Shown here: positions 1 through 8,585 of the stretch, piece by piece
How positions within the stretch are numbered: the first letter of the stretch is position 1
How the letters are laid out: the number at the start of each line of letters is the position of its first letter
Assembly: GCA_021826255.1 (NCBI GenBank)
Contig: JAKBAZ010000013.1
Location: forward strand, 1 to 16,321
Length of the DNA stretch: 16,321 bases
Origin: Actinomycetes bacterium
Lineage (GTDB): Bacteria; Actinomycetota; Acidimicrobiia; Acidimicrobiales; RAAP-2
Direction: 5' to 3'
Notes under the pieces: generated by a model
Database searches by the model: none
What the model was told of the DNA's origin: nothing
What the model saw: the letters and a program-made list of their open reading frames with translations, nothing else
Position numbers and translations under genes: made by a program

Positions 1-149
1 CCGACCTGGCCGAAGGGCGACTCGATCTCCTGCGCGCCCTCGGAGCTGGACGACTAACCCTCCACGGCGGGGCGGGGGCTCTCATCTCCCTCTCCCCCGT
101 GCTCGCCGACGTCCTCTCCTACCCCGCAGAGGGCCCCAGCGACGAGTGA
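1..149 (+). CDS. C-terminal fragment of an SCP2 (sterol carrier protein)-like protein, 5' end outside window
   Basis: An open frame runs from the left edge (first full codon at base 3) to a TGA at 147-149 and encodes 48 residues, ending PAEGPSDE. The stretch GRLDLLRALGAGRLTLHGG followed by a hydrophobic helix resembles the end of SCP2 sterol-binding domains, where a short amphipathic helix precedes a 'GrL.v.Gd' strand and a closing helix. Such domains bind lipids or acyl-CoA and often end larger actinobacterial proteins. The fragment is too short for a firm family call. It runs opposite to the flippase gene and their coding ends overlap by 31 bp (119-149). It probably marks the edge of the glycan cluster, being unrelated to sugar chemistry. 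It could instead be a chance open frame; the protein-like composition argues against this only moderately. Confidence 0.45.
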   Translation, partial: DLAEGRLDLLRALGAGRLTLHGGAGALISLSPVLADVLSYPAEGPSDE

Positions 150-1324
150 CGATAGTGTTCGAAGAGCACCAGTAACCCGTAGAGGAGGCCGGATAGAGCC
201 GGCCCCCAGGCGAGTGAGAACGACGACGGGGCGATCCAAGCGAAGAGCAACTGAGCGCCCAATCCCACCACCGTCGCCACGGTGAACCCGAGAGCCCTTC
301 CCCTGGCGGCCACATCTATCCAGGTCCCGTACAGAGCGAGAGACCAGAGAATCGCTCCCACGCATAAGGGAATGAGGTATCCCCGAAGTCCCGGCAGCGG
401 AGTGGATTCGAGACTCGGCAGGACCAGGGGCGCAGCCGCAAGCAGTCCCAGACCCGACACCACGGCGAAAACGCCCGTCAACCATGCGCCCTGACGGAGC
501 AGGTGGCCCCGCTCGCCGGCCCGGACTCGGGGAGTAACCACCGACGTGACGGGTCCAGCGAACATCACGATGGTGGACGCGAGCAGAACGGCGAGTGAGA
601 AAACACCGGCTTGGGTGGGGTCGAGAAAGTGGCGCGCCAACCACGTCGGAATCGAGACCGGTAGGAAGAGCACCGACCCCAGGGCGTACTGACCAAACTG
701 CACCGGACTCACAACCGGAGTAGCCTCCCCCGACACGGGGACACTCTTGAGGGCGACACCCAACATGCCGAAGCCTCCCACGAGAACCGCGCCAAGAGAA
801 GCGGCGAAAGTTACCGTGACCGGGCTACCGTGACGCAACGGAATAAGAACGGCGACTCGCAACAGTGCCTGCAAGAAATTGAAGAGACTGAGCGAAAGGA
901 TGCGACGGCGGGCGAGAAGCATGGCGACGGGCACACAACTCACCAACGTCACCGCCGCAAAAGTGAGAGCGGCAAAGGCGCTGACCAGACTCACCCTCAA
1001 GTAGCCGGCGACAAAGGGGCCGAGGGCCACGACTACCAGACTGGCCACGCCAAGAGAGCGCAGGTGTCGCACCACTACTCGAAACGAGTTGTGCGTCACG
1101 ATATCGAACATGATGGCGTTCTGGACTCCGGCGGAGGCCACTCCGGCAATGGCGCCAAAGCTTAGGAGCGGGGCCAGGGTGGAGTACTCCCGGGCACCGA
1201 AATATCTTGTCACCAGGAGGCTGAAGACCAGCGTCAAGACGCCGCCGGCGGCGATTCCCATCGACAACGTGGAGCCCGCGGCGAAGAGTGCCCCCACCCC
1301 CGTTCGGGTTGAACGATTCGCCAC
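119..1324 (-). CDS. MOP-type polysaccharide flippase (O-antigen/teichoic-acid exporter-like)
   Basis: A very hydrophobic protein of about 401 residues with roughly 12 membrane segments, matching the size and rhythm of polysaccharide-export flippases of the MOP superfamily (Wzx/MurJ-like), which move lipid-linked sugars across the cytoplasmic membrane. Family-like features are YFGAREYSTL near residue 41, an AGVQNA motif near 65, and ARHFLDPTQAGVFSLA near 230, which match positions in the two other flippases of this window. The frame stays open up to 1609, but that extension is Ser/Arg-rich and is antisense-like shadow of the upstream glycosyltransferase. I therefore chose the GTG at 1322-1324 (protein begins VANRSTRTG), 23 nt after the stop of that gene; no strong Shine-Dalgarno is visible. 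Its close spacing behind the GT2 gene indicates one operon. The substrate is unknown, presumably the lipid-linked glycan made by the neighbouring transferases. Confidence 0.82.
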   Translation of the reverse strand: MANRSTRTGVGALFAAGSTLSMGIAAGGVLTLVFSLLVTRYFGAREYSTLAPLLSFGAIAGVASAGVQNAIMFDIVTHNSFRVVVRHLRSLGVASLVVVALGPFVAGYLRVSLVSAFAALTFAAVTLVSCVPVAMLLARRRILSLSLFNFLQALLRVAVLIPLRHGSPVTVTFAASLGAVLVGGFGMLGVALKSVPVSGEATPVVSPVQFGQYALGSVLFLPVSIPTWLARHFLDPTQAGVFSLAVLLASTIVMFAGPVTSVVTPRVRAGERGHLLRQGAWLTGVFAVVSGLGLLAAAPLVLPSLESTPLPGLRGYLIPLCVGAILWSLALYGTWIDVAARGRALGFTVATVVGLGAQLLFAWIAPSSFSLAWGPALSGLLYGLLVLFEHYRHSSLGPSAG

Positions 1325-1347
1325 GTCTCGAACGTCTCGCGACCGAA

Positions 1348-2388
1348 CTACTCGGCGACCGAACGATGTGTCCGGTAGACCTGAAGACTCCGCAGTTTGG
1401 CGAGCCCGGGATACATCAACGACAGAATCTCGCGATCCGGGACTACTCGCGCGGACTGAACACGCCGACGTTCTTGACGAATCTTCGGCAGGAGGCGGAC
1501 GAAGTGATAGAGGCCCTGAGGATAAGTCCAAGCCGCTCGGGGTTGGCGCATCAGCAACAGCCCCACCATCTCCAGTATTTGAGAGAGTAGGTAAAGAGGC
1601 GCGACCCACACGAGAGTTTGTGCGCGGTAGTTCTTCACCAACATCATCGGCTGATTCGTGTTGCGCCAGAGAAAGCGCCGCAGCGAGATTCCCACCCCGC
1701 CCGAGGAACCATGGACCGCGTGTTGAATAACGGCGTCACGAGCGAAATCGAAACGGAAGCCGAACAGCCGAGCACGCCAGAAGAGGTCCACGTCTTCTAC
1801 GTACATGAAGAAGTTCTCGTCGAAGCCACCGAGCGTCTCGTACATTCGGCGCGTCATCATGACGCAGGCCGCGGGGAGGTAGAAGGAGGGCCGGGAGACG
1901 TGGTTCGTGAGAAAGGCGGGGAATCCAAGGGGGTCGATGGTGATCCGAACCGAGTCAGGTTTCCCTCCTTCGTAAGGGACCTCCCGGGCCGCCACCGCGT
2001 CAAGGTTCCGGTCTTCCATTTCTTTGACCAGCGTGGAAATAAGTCCCGAAGGGACTTTCACGTCCGTGTTGAGCAACAGCACCAGATCCGAGGAACTCAC
2101 GGCGACTCCCCGATTGTTCCCGCTTCCGAATCCGGTATTAGCTCCGAGCGCCTCCACGCGGAGTCGATCTCCGAACTCTCTAAGTATCTCGGGGCTCTCG
2201 TCCGTGGAATCATTGTCGACCACCACTACCTGGACCGAGTGCGGGGCACGGGCCGCGTCGGCGAGAAGTGAGTCGAGGCATGGTCGAATCCAGAGTGCCC
2301 CGTTGTAATTGACAACTACGACGGCCACCGACCGAAGAGAAATCTCGGATTCATCTGCCCCAGAGTGCGATGACGCTCCAGAATTCAT
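1348..2388 (-). CDS. GT2-family glycosyltransferase (rhamnosyltransferase/WbbL-like)
   Basis: A 346-residue protein with a GT-A fold family 2 signature. The nucleotide-binding start is VVVNYNG (about residues 24-30). VDNDSTDES follows at 57, LLLNTDV with the metal/nucleotide-binding Asp at about 107-110, and the acceptor-site block VEDVDLFWRARLFGFR with E198, D199 and D201. This arrangement is typical of bacterial rhamnosyltransferase-type enzymes that add sugars to lipid-linked glycans at the inner face of the membrane. A hydrophobic stretch at about 258-280 probably anchors the protein. The ATG at 2386-2388 is preferred because AAGGA lies 11-12 nt upstream; an in-frame GTG at 2428-2430 would add 14 atypical residues. 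It is the first gene of a two-gene operon with the flippase and is transcribed divergently from the large membrane protein at 2626. The donor sugar cannot be read from the sequence. Confidence 0.88.
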   Translation of the reverse strand: MNSGASSHSGADESEISLRSVAVVVVNYNGALWIRPCLDSLLADAARAPHSVQVVVVDNDSTDESPEILREFGDRLRVEALGANTGFGSGNNRGVAVSSSDLVLLLNTDVKVPSGLISTLVKEMEDRNLDAVAAREVPYEGGKPDSVRITIDPLGFPAFLTNHVSRPSFYLPAACVMMTRRMYETLGGFDENFFMYVEDVDLFWRARLFGFRFDFARDAVIQHAVHGSSGGVGISLRRFLWRNTNQPMMLVKNYRAQTLVWVAPLYLLSQILEMVGLLLMRQPRAAWTYPQGLYHFVRLLPKIRQERRRVQSARVVPDREILSLMYPGLAKLRSLQVYRTHRSVAE

Positions 2389-2625
2389 GGCTGACCACTT
2401 CCTTAGAAGACAACCTGACCATTCTCTCACCCCCGAGCACCGCCGAAGCGAACCAGCCCCGTCCCAAGGGCTCTCGCGGGGCCTCCGCTCTTGGTAGCGT
2501 CTCAGAATGGCATTTGATCACTCTCCCGTGATCAACGACCTACCCAGGTCACCGCGACGGGCGGGCAATGCACAAGTTGAGGTGAGCATCGGATGGCCAA
2601 CGGTGGAACTTTGTCGTAGGGCTGA
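2389..2625. other. Divergent intergenic region between GT2 operon and large membrane-protein gene
   Basis: These 237 bp lie between two divergent starts (2388 on the minus strand, 2626 on the plus strand), so they should hold promoters for both transcripts. The clearest element is the perfect inverted repeat at 2514-2535, listed separately. I see no convincing -35/-10 pair with standard spacing on either strand. Short open frames across the region have no protein-like composition. Confidence 0.6.
2514..2535. promoter_or_regulatory. Perfect inverted repeat, candidate operator
   Basis: TTGATCA (2514-2520) and TGATCAA (2529-2535) form perfect 7-bp arms around the 8-nt spacer CTCTCCCG. Each arm itself contains the palindrome TGATCA, so two identical half-sites sit 15 bp apart. 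The position between two divergent genes, about 90 bp from the plus-strand start and 125 bp from the minus-strand start, fits an operator for a dimeric regulator controlling one or both transcripts. There is no T-tract, so a terminator is unlikely. No regulator gene is present in the window. Confidence 0.4.
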
Positions 2626-5586
2626 ATGAGGAATCGTTTCGTATCCCGCATCAGCGTAAGTGCCGTCGCTCGATTCGTTCGATGGTGCATTGTCGCCTTT
2701 GCCCTCGCCGTGGTTCTGCGCCAGTTCGCCGGGCCCGCCGTGGGGGTCTCCAATTACCCTGGTCACTCCACTGACGACTTCTATTTGGCCCTCTGGTGGG
2801 GCTTACTCGCCTGGTGGATTCTGGAAGTCGTGACCATTGTCCACGAGCGAAGGTCTCCCACTCTTAGCCCACTCACGGTGCCCGACACGCCCCTTTCCCC
2901 TACCTGGAACCTGGGTCGACGTTCCCGCCTCGTGCTCTTGATAGGGGCGGGACTCACAATCCTCGTGACCTACCGATCGACGCTCCAGACCTACCTCATG
3001 ACCTACGCCGACTGGAATACCCAAGGGTCCACCTCGTACCTAGCCTCCGCTTTCCCCCTGCCCTCCATTTGGACCTTCGGACAGTTCGGTTCCTTCGCCG
3101 TGCTCGCCACGCGCGTGTCAGTGCCTTTCGCCCTCCTCAGCGCTCTCGCGCGACTCGGTATTAGCTTCGCGATCTCGGAGAGGTTGGTGTTCATCCTCCC
3201 CTTCATCGTCGCGTCGTGGATGGGAGTTCTCTCACTCTTCCGTCGTCTGGGGGCGGTTCCGGAAGTGGCCGTCTTCGCTGGACTCATCTACCTCATCAAC
3301 TTCTCCACAATCGACTGGTTCGCTGGAGGGTGGTACCCGATCCTCGTCGCCTACGGACTCACCCCCCTCGCGCTGAGTCTCCTCATTCGCTGGATAAAAG
3401 AGCCGACTACTCTAGTCGCAGTCGTCCTCGGCATCACTGCGGGCACAATCACGATTTTGGATGTCCGCAATGGGCTAATTCTCTTCGTCGCTGCCCTGGT
3501 CATCGTGGTCCTCATGGGATTTTCGACCGATGGATCACTGCACGTATTCACTCGTACTCGGCTCAACACTCGTCTCCTCGGAATACTGCTCGGAGGGGTT
3601 GGATTTGTCTTAGTCCTGGCGCCACAACTGGTCTCCCTGTGGCTCAACACGACTCATCACCTCAACGGACCAACCCTGCCCAGTTCGTACTACGACTCCT
3701 CCAACTTGTCCCGTTTTTCCTTCTATTCGTTGGGCGACACCATGTCGCTCTTCAATCCCTGGTGGCCTTACTTCCGATTCTTCCAGACCGTCACCCTGTC
3801 ACCGTTGCCGACAGCTTCCCTCCTCCCGATACTCGCATTGGTGGGTTCGGTCCTCGTGACCTTACGTTCGAGTCGGTTGCGCATCTCTCGCGTCACCGGC
3901 CTCGGTCTCTACTTGGCCGGATCGGCGTTCGCGGCGGGGGCCGACTCCCCCTTCCGGTCCCTCAATACCTTCCTCTGGATCTCTGTTCCCGGTTTTCACT
4001 ACTTCCGCAACCCTGAACTGTGGATGCAACTCGCCCTTCTCGGCGCCATTCTCGTGTTGCCCGCCGTCTCCGAGCCCTTCCGTGACGTCGTCCGCTTCAT
4101 CCATCGTCGGGAGTATCGCCTCGTCTCTCTACCACTAGTGGGACGTAGCCTGCTCGTTGGTCTCGTCGGGGGCTGGGCCCTTCTTCAGGGCGTCATGGTG
4201 GCGACGGAGACTATCTCGTCACCCGTCAGCAACCTGTCCGCTCATACCAGTGCAGCCACCGAACACGTCAACCGATATCTCGGAACAAAGTCGGCCACGG
4301 TACTCTGGATACCCACCTCCCCCGCGATTGCCACTGATCACGCTATGAGTAGCCGCCAATTAACGGGCGTGAACCTCAATCCGAAGAACGGTATTGCAAC
4401 TTTTCCGCACTTCAGTTCTGGCAACATCGGAGCTGGTAGTCCGATCTATCCCGCGCTTTTTTCCACTCATTCCGTGGCCTGGTCCTTCATTAACCAGTAC
4501 CGCATTGGCTACATCGTGGTAGATAGATTTAGCCCCCCGTGGGAAAACATCGGCTTTCCGAATCAAGCCTCCGGCACCGAGGCCAGTCTCCAGCACTTGG
4601 GCCTCCACCTCGTCTTTCAAAACGCCGAGTACGGGGTCTACCGAGCGAATCCGACGCCTCTCATTGAGGTACGAGCGTTCGACGGCTCGGCGCAACCCAC
4701 GAGTCACCTCGGTCCTCCCACGTCGTTCGCGACCAGTGACTTCGTCGCGCCGGCGACGGCTTCGACCCGCAATCTCTCGCCTACCGGAGGATTCGCCGGT
4801 CATCATCCCTGCACCCTCGCACCCGACGGCTGCGTCTTTCTCCAGACTTCGTCGGCCACCCCGTTGCTGGGATCTCTCATTCACCCCTTCGAGATGCGAC
4901 CCGGAGACCACGTTCGCGTGAGTGTTCACTACGACACCTCTCAACTCGACGGCGGATTGCTCCAAGTCAACCAGGTGTGCCAGGGTTCCACCGTCTCATC
5001 GAGTTTCTTCGGGGCGTCCCGGGGCGCCACGACGGGGACCACGGAGTTCGAGTACACGGGCACGACCCCCTATACGAAGTGCGCAATCACGCTCGACATT
5101 GTGAGTGCGTCGAGTAACGGTAATTTGCCGGCCACCAGCAGTGCCTTGGTGTCATCAATCACCCTTCAGAAGGACCTCGCGCCCTTTCCTCTTTCGGACG
5201 GCCCCGCAACCTCCCTCAGCATTGCGGGCACCGCCCGAGGAACAGCGCCCCTACCTCACCAGATCGTTCCCCTCGCCCAGAACTCCTGGCGAATCTCCCT
5301 CTCGGCCGCGTCGATCGGGCGGAATGTCACCCTCTGGCAAAGTTTTAGTCCCGGGTGGACTCTCTCCTGCCCCGGGAGAGGCAATATCTACCCCACCCTG
5401 ATTAACGGTTGGGCCACCGGATTCATCGTGCCTCCCGGAAATTCTCTGAAGTGCACGCTGTCTTTCCCGCCCCAGGCGACAGAGAACCTCGCCGTGTGGG
5501 CCTCCATCTTCGGACCGGCCGCTCTCTTCGGAGGCGTGTGGTGGATGGATCGTCGACGCCGTCACACAGTGCGTGACCGAATCTAG
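2626..5586 (+). CDS. Large multi-pass membrane protein with exported C-terminal domain, GT-C/AftD-like
   Basis: A 986-residue protein. Residues 1-525 hold about a dozen hydrophobic segments; residues 530-950 form a long soluble region; one more membrane segment (about 955-974) precedes a basic tail RRRRH, so the soluble region should lie outside the cell. The first large loop after the early helices contains MTYADWNTQGS with D129, the place where GT-C glycosyltransferases carry a catalytic acid. HYFRNPELW (458-466) also resembles large lipid-sugar-dependent transferases. The end QSFSPGWTL...NGWATGFIVPP (905-937) resembles the C-terminal module of AftD-type arabinofuranosyltransferases. The soluble region has six cysteines in three close pairs (729/736, 785/819, 915/943), suggesting disulfides. 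The ATG at 2626 follows AGGG by 4 nt. Likely role: transfer of a sugar from a polyprenyl-phosphate donor outside the membrane. Enzymatic function is inferred; a non-catalytic role remains possible. Confidence 0.85.
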   Translation: MRNRFVSRISVSAVARFVRWCIVAFALAVVLRQFAGPAVGVSNYPGHSTDDFYLALWWGLLAWWILEVVTIVHERRSPTLSPLTVPDTPLSPTWNLGRRSRLVLLIGAGLTILVTYRSTLQTYLMTYADWNTQGSTSYLASAFPLPSIWTFGQFGSFAVLATRVSVPFALLSALARLGISFAISERLVFILPFIVASWMGVLSLFRRLGAVPEVAVFAGLIYLINFSTIDWFAGGWYPILVAYGLTPLALSLLIRWIKEPTTLVAVVLGITAGTITILDVRNGLILFVAALVIVVLMGFSTDGSLHVFTRTRLNTRLLGILLGGVGFVLVLAPQLVSLWLNTTHHLNGPTLPSSYYDSSNLSRFSFYSLGDTMSLFNPWWPYFRFFQTVTLSPLPTASLLPILALVGSVLVTLRSSRLRISRVTGLGLYLAGSAFAAGADSPFRSLNTFLWISVPGFHYFRNPELWMQLALLGAILVLPAVSEPFRDVVRFIHRREYRLVSLPLVGRSLLVGLVGGWALLQGVMVATETISSPVSNLSAHTSAATEHVNRYLGTKSATVLWIPTSPAIATDHAMSSRQLTGVNLNPKNGIATFPHFSSGNIGAGSPIYPALFSTHSVAWSFINQYRIGYIVVDRFSPPWENIGFPNQASGTEASLQHLGLHLVFQNAEYGVYRANPTPLIEVRAFDGSAQPTSHLGPPTSFATSDFVAPATASTRNLSPTGGFAGHHPCTLAPDGCVFLQTSSATPLLGSLIHPFEMRPGDHVRVSVHYDTSQLDGGLLQVNQVCQGSTVSSSFFGASRGATTGTTEFEYTGTTPYTKCAITLDIVSASSNGNLPATSSALVSSITLQKDLAPFPLSDGPATSLSIAGTARGTAPLPHQIVPLAQNSWRISLSAASIGRNVTLWQSFSPGWTLSCPGRGNIYPTLINGWATGFIVPPGNSLKCTLSFPPQATENLAVWASIFGPAALFGGVWWMDRRRRHTVRDRI
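5583..5586. other. Overlapping convergent stop codons (CTAG)
   Basis: The plus-strand gene ends with TAG at 5584-5586 and the minus-strand gene ends with TAG read from 5585 down to 5583. The palindromic CTAG therefore serves both, leaving no intergenic space. No hairpin followed by a T-run is visible at the junction, so transcripts from both sides should run into each other's coding region unless terminated by another mechanism. Confidence 0.9.
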
Positions 5587-8528
5587 CCCGCCGCAGCCGA
5601 TGCCGCGTGAACCAGGGTGGCGTCGGCGAGTCCCGCAAGAGTCACGACCACTCCCGAGGAGCTGCGAGTACCCACCGGAGCGGGAGCCACGTCAGTCCTT
5701 AGACGGATGACCCGCCACTGTCCCGGCGTTCCGGGAGTCATGCCTTCGACAATAAGGGGCGTCAGCGAAACCGGAGCCACTACCAAGTCTCGATAGTCCG
5801 TCTCGGAGCGTCCGAGGCGGGTCGTCATTCCAGTCTCCGCGACGAACTCCAGTGCAGTGGTGCCCGGGAGAATTCCGACTAACCCGGTGCGGGTGATCCA
5901 CCCATCGGGATTGGTCTCAAGGTTCCACTTCACACTCGCGCAGGACCCTGAGGGCAGTTGAAGAAGACACGCCCCCGCCGGCTGACCGCTAATGCGCCGA
6001 CTCGCGTAGGAGACGTACAATGAACTGCCGGCATCGGGGAGAACTCGAGCGGCGCAGGCAATCTTTCGCGACGCCACCACTCGGAGTACTCCGGACGACG
6101 CGACCCAACCTGACTGTCCCACTTGGTAATGGTTGGGAACGGTCCCGAGTAGCGGCGTCACACACGATACGGGAGACGTGGAGTTCGCCAAGCTCGGCAC
6201 TGAGGTAGTCAGCGGATGAGTCACCCGGAGGGTCTCTGTGCCCGGGCTGTTTCCGGTCACACTGAGAATCATCGCAGGTTGGGGCACTCCCGACTGAGTG
6301 ACCACGCGATAGGCGCCCCCACGGGGAACGTGGAGGGCCGTACTCAAGATCCCGGCCTGCGCCGACCACGACGTCAAAGGAGGCAGTGGGGATAGTGAAT
6401 GTGTGCCCGCCAGGGGGGCGCTCGAAATCACCGTCTGGTTCGCGCTCAGGACCCTCAAGACCCCAACGGACGGCGTGGGAGAGTTGGTGGTCCATATGTG
6501 GCTCCACTGTTTCACGAGTCCACCGCGGACTTCGAACAACGACAGTGCCCCCATCTTCCTCACACCGCGCATTTGGGGATCTTCGCGCAACGCAGTCGCG
6601 ATCAGCGCCGGATTCTCAATCTTTCGTCCGGCGGCGTAAGGCAGAATGTCACCCCGCACCAGAATCAGGGGTGTTCCGAGAGCTTGAAGAATCGAGGTGG
6701 CGTAAGTCCACTGGTGAGCCACGAGGGCCTGGCCCACGGTCGTGGTAGCGGCGACCAACTGGGCGCTCGCACCCGTGTACCCCTGGCGCGAGGGAACGAG
6801 AACGTGGCGACTAAGCGAGTCCACTATGAATCCATCGGTTCCGTAGTACCAGGAGTAGGGCATTTGGTAAAAGTCGTCAGCGGGCAGGGCGAGGAGTGCC
6901 CCCGAAGGGGCCGACGAGGAGTTGAGAAAGTCGATCATTCGAATCCAGTAGTTCGGAACCGTCACTCGCGTAGACGGAAAGCCGGACCGAAGAAGTGGAA
7001 CGAACGCCCCCGTCCAGACCGGAAAACCGGTCGCCGCTAGAACGCCGACCACGAGTTGGAGGACGAGGAAAGCTCGCACGACTGGCTGACCCCACGCACC
7101 CCATCGGCGCCACGGAGCAACCAAGGCGACAGGCCCCGCCATCAATCGATCACGAAAACTCGAATAGGCAGTGTGCACCACCACTCCCGCCATGATGGCG
7201 TAGCCCAGAGCGGCCACCATCAAGAATCGTCCCGGCTCACGGATGAGCCATCCGTAGGGCAGTCGGTAGAGGACGCTAAACAACGGGCCCATCGGAAACT
7301 TAGTTCCAGTGCTCAGGATCAAGATCAGGAGAGAGAAGAGGGCACTCACCGACACCGTTCGCCAAACAATCGGTGAGAGTCGTCCGGGCGCAATAACGAA
7401 GACTCCGAAAACAACGATCGGCAAAAGAATGGGAATCCACTCGAGGGGAAAGTGAGTGAAGTTCGAGGCCACGGGGTTGTAGACGTTGAAATTCCACGTC
7501 CACACGGTGTTCAGCCAGAGAGCGTTTGGCAATGTGGCCCGGTCTTCAGTCCACGACCAAGTTGATACCCCCGAGAGATTCCCCGTCGATACCAGGCTGA
7601 GAGAGTTCAGTGCCGGCAGGATCCAGTACAGCGAACCAACCCCTAAAGCGGCGAATCCACCCACGAGGCCGGGGGCTCGACGCCCCACCTTCTTCCATCC
7701 CTCGAACGCCCCCACGAGCACGAGAGTTACCGCAACCACGCCGCCGAGCATGCCCACCAGAGGGGGGTTGATATAGGCGTATCCGAAAAAGGGTGCCGCC
7801 ACAACGAAGCCCGCCACGAACTTCCAGGTCACGAGTGACCCTCGCACGTAGAGCACGACGAGGGCGGCGCAGTAGGGGATCAGCGCCATGGCGACGAAAT
7901 AAACGTCGTTGTATCCGACGACGCCGGAGGTGTAGGGGCTCACCACGTAGAACAGGGCAGCAGTCGCCGCGACGAGTGGTGGTAGATAGAGCACACGCGC
8001 CAGCCACATGGTCGCCAAGATGACGAGAACGACGAGCAGAGTTAGCCATAACCTCTGGGCCACGGCGGCCGAGCCGCCGAGCCAGTGAATCACGAGCTCA
8101 AAGACACCCCAGGGTAATCGGACTTGATTCATGACGGCGCCACCGAGGTCGTCTCCCGTCCAACCATATGAACTGAAGATTCGCATTACCCACGCAGTCC
8201 CAATTGGTGGCGTAATGTCGCCACCTGCGAGGACCTGCCCCCAACGAAACCAGAACTGGACGAAAATGGCCCCTATCAGAGAGGTGACGAGGTATGGCTT
8301 CTTCCACGACCCCATCGCGATCGCAGTAGTTAGATCAGTTCCGCGAGTCTGATTGATGGCACGCACGCCCACCATGACCGACACCCCGAGAAGGAGGAGT
8401 ATCCCTACCAGGGCTGTCACATTGGCGATGGAGTGGAAAGTGTAAAACTCCGACAATCCGATGAGGCCTATCGCCAATCCCGCTATTCGACGTGTCCACA
8501 CCGGAACCGTCGCTCTCCATCTCACCAC
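5583..8528 (-). CDS. Large multi-pass membrane protein with exported C-terminal domain, probable GT-C glycosyltransferase
   Basis: A 981-residue protein with about 12-13 hydrophobic segments in residues 10-505 and a soluble part from about 510 to the end. AGGDITPPI (101-109) with D104 lies in the first big loop, the usual site of the catalytic acid in GT-C enzymes. YINPP (252-256) and WLIREPGRFL (427-436) are of the kind seen in large bacterial and archaeal membrane transferases using lipid-linked sugars. The soluble part has four cysteines in two pairs (789/825, 854/863) and no closing membrane helix, unlike its convergent neighbour. The start is GTG at 8526-8528, with GGAG 5 nt upstream (a second GTG follows directly). 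It lies 57 nt downstream of the fusion gene and is probably co-transcribed with it, suggesting that it uses the lipid-linked product of that protein. Catalytic role is inferred from architecture. Confidence 0.85.
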   Translation of the reverse strand: MVRWRATVPVWTRRIAGLAIGLIGLSEFYTFHSIANVTALVGILLLLGVSVMVGVRAINQTRGTDLTTAIAMGSWKKPYLVTSLIGAIFVQFWFRWGQVLAGGDITPPIGTAWVMRIFSSYGWTGDDLGGAVMNQVRLPWGVFELVIHWLGGSAAVAQRLWLTLLVVLVILATMWLARVLYLPPLVAATAALFYVVSPYTSGVVGYNDVYFVAMALIPYCAALVVLYVRGSLVTWKFVAGFVVAAPFFGYAYINPPLVGMLGGVVAVTLVLVGAFEGWKKVGRRAPGLVGGFAALGVGSLYWILPALNSLSLVSTGNLSGVSTWSWTEDRATLPNALWLNTVWTWNFNVYNPVASNFTHFPLEWIPILLPIVVFGVFVIAPGRLSPIVWRTVSVSALFSLLILILSTGTKFPMGPLFSVLYRLPYGWLIREPGRFLMVAALGYAIMAGVVVHTAYSSFRDRLMAGPVALVAPWRRWGAWGQPVVRAFLVLQLVVGVLAATGFPVWTGAFVPLLRSGFPSTRVTVPNYWIRMIDFLNSSSAPSGALLALPADDFYQMPYSWYYGTDGFIVDSLSRHVLVPSRQGYTGASAQLVAATTTVGQALVAHQWTYATSILQALGTPLILVRGDILPYAAGRKIENPALIATALREDPQMRGVRKMGALSLFEVRGGLVKQWSHIWTTNSPTPSVGVLRVLSANQTVISSAPLAGTHSLSPLPPLTSWSAQAGILSTALHVPRGGAYRVVTQSGVPQPAMILSVTGNSPGTETLRVTHPLTTSVPSLANSTSPVSCVTPLLGTVPNHYQVGQSGWVASSGVLRVVASRKIACAARVLPDAGSSLYVSYASRRISGQPAGACLLQLPSGSCASVKWNLETNPDGWITRTGLVGILPGTTALEFVAETGMTTRLGRSETDYRDLVVAPVSLTPLIVEGMTPGTPGQWRVIRLRTDVAPAPVGTRSSSGVVVTLAGLADATLVHAASAAAG

Positions 8529-8585
8529 GTAGTCTCCAGATTCAATCGGGGGCGGCCCGGATTCCGACCTGCCACTTCTAGTAGA

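Noticed and set aside
1325..1609. N-terminal extension of the first flippase frame (to 496 aa)
   Set aside because: Ser/Arg/Pro-rich, no membrane character, and it lies on top of the end of the upstream GT2 gene in another frame; a GTG just after that gene's stop gives a normal flippase length.
1618..2271. 217-aa open frame on the plus strand
   Set aside because: Antisense to the GT2 gene; His/Arg-rich composition with no domain; explained by GC-rich codon usage.
3216..4016. 266-aa open frame on the plus strand inside the large membrane-protein gene
   Set aside because: Out-of-frame shadow of an uninterrupted gene; Arg/His/Pro-rich.
4360..4965. 201-aa open frame on the minus strand
   Set aside because: Antisense to the exported domain of the 986-aa protein; Arg/Glu/Gly-rich with no recognisable motif.
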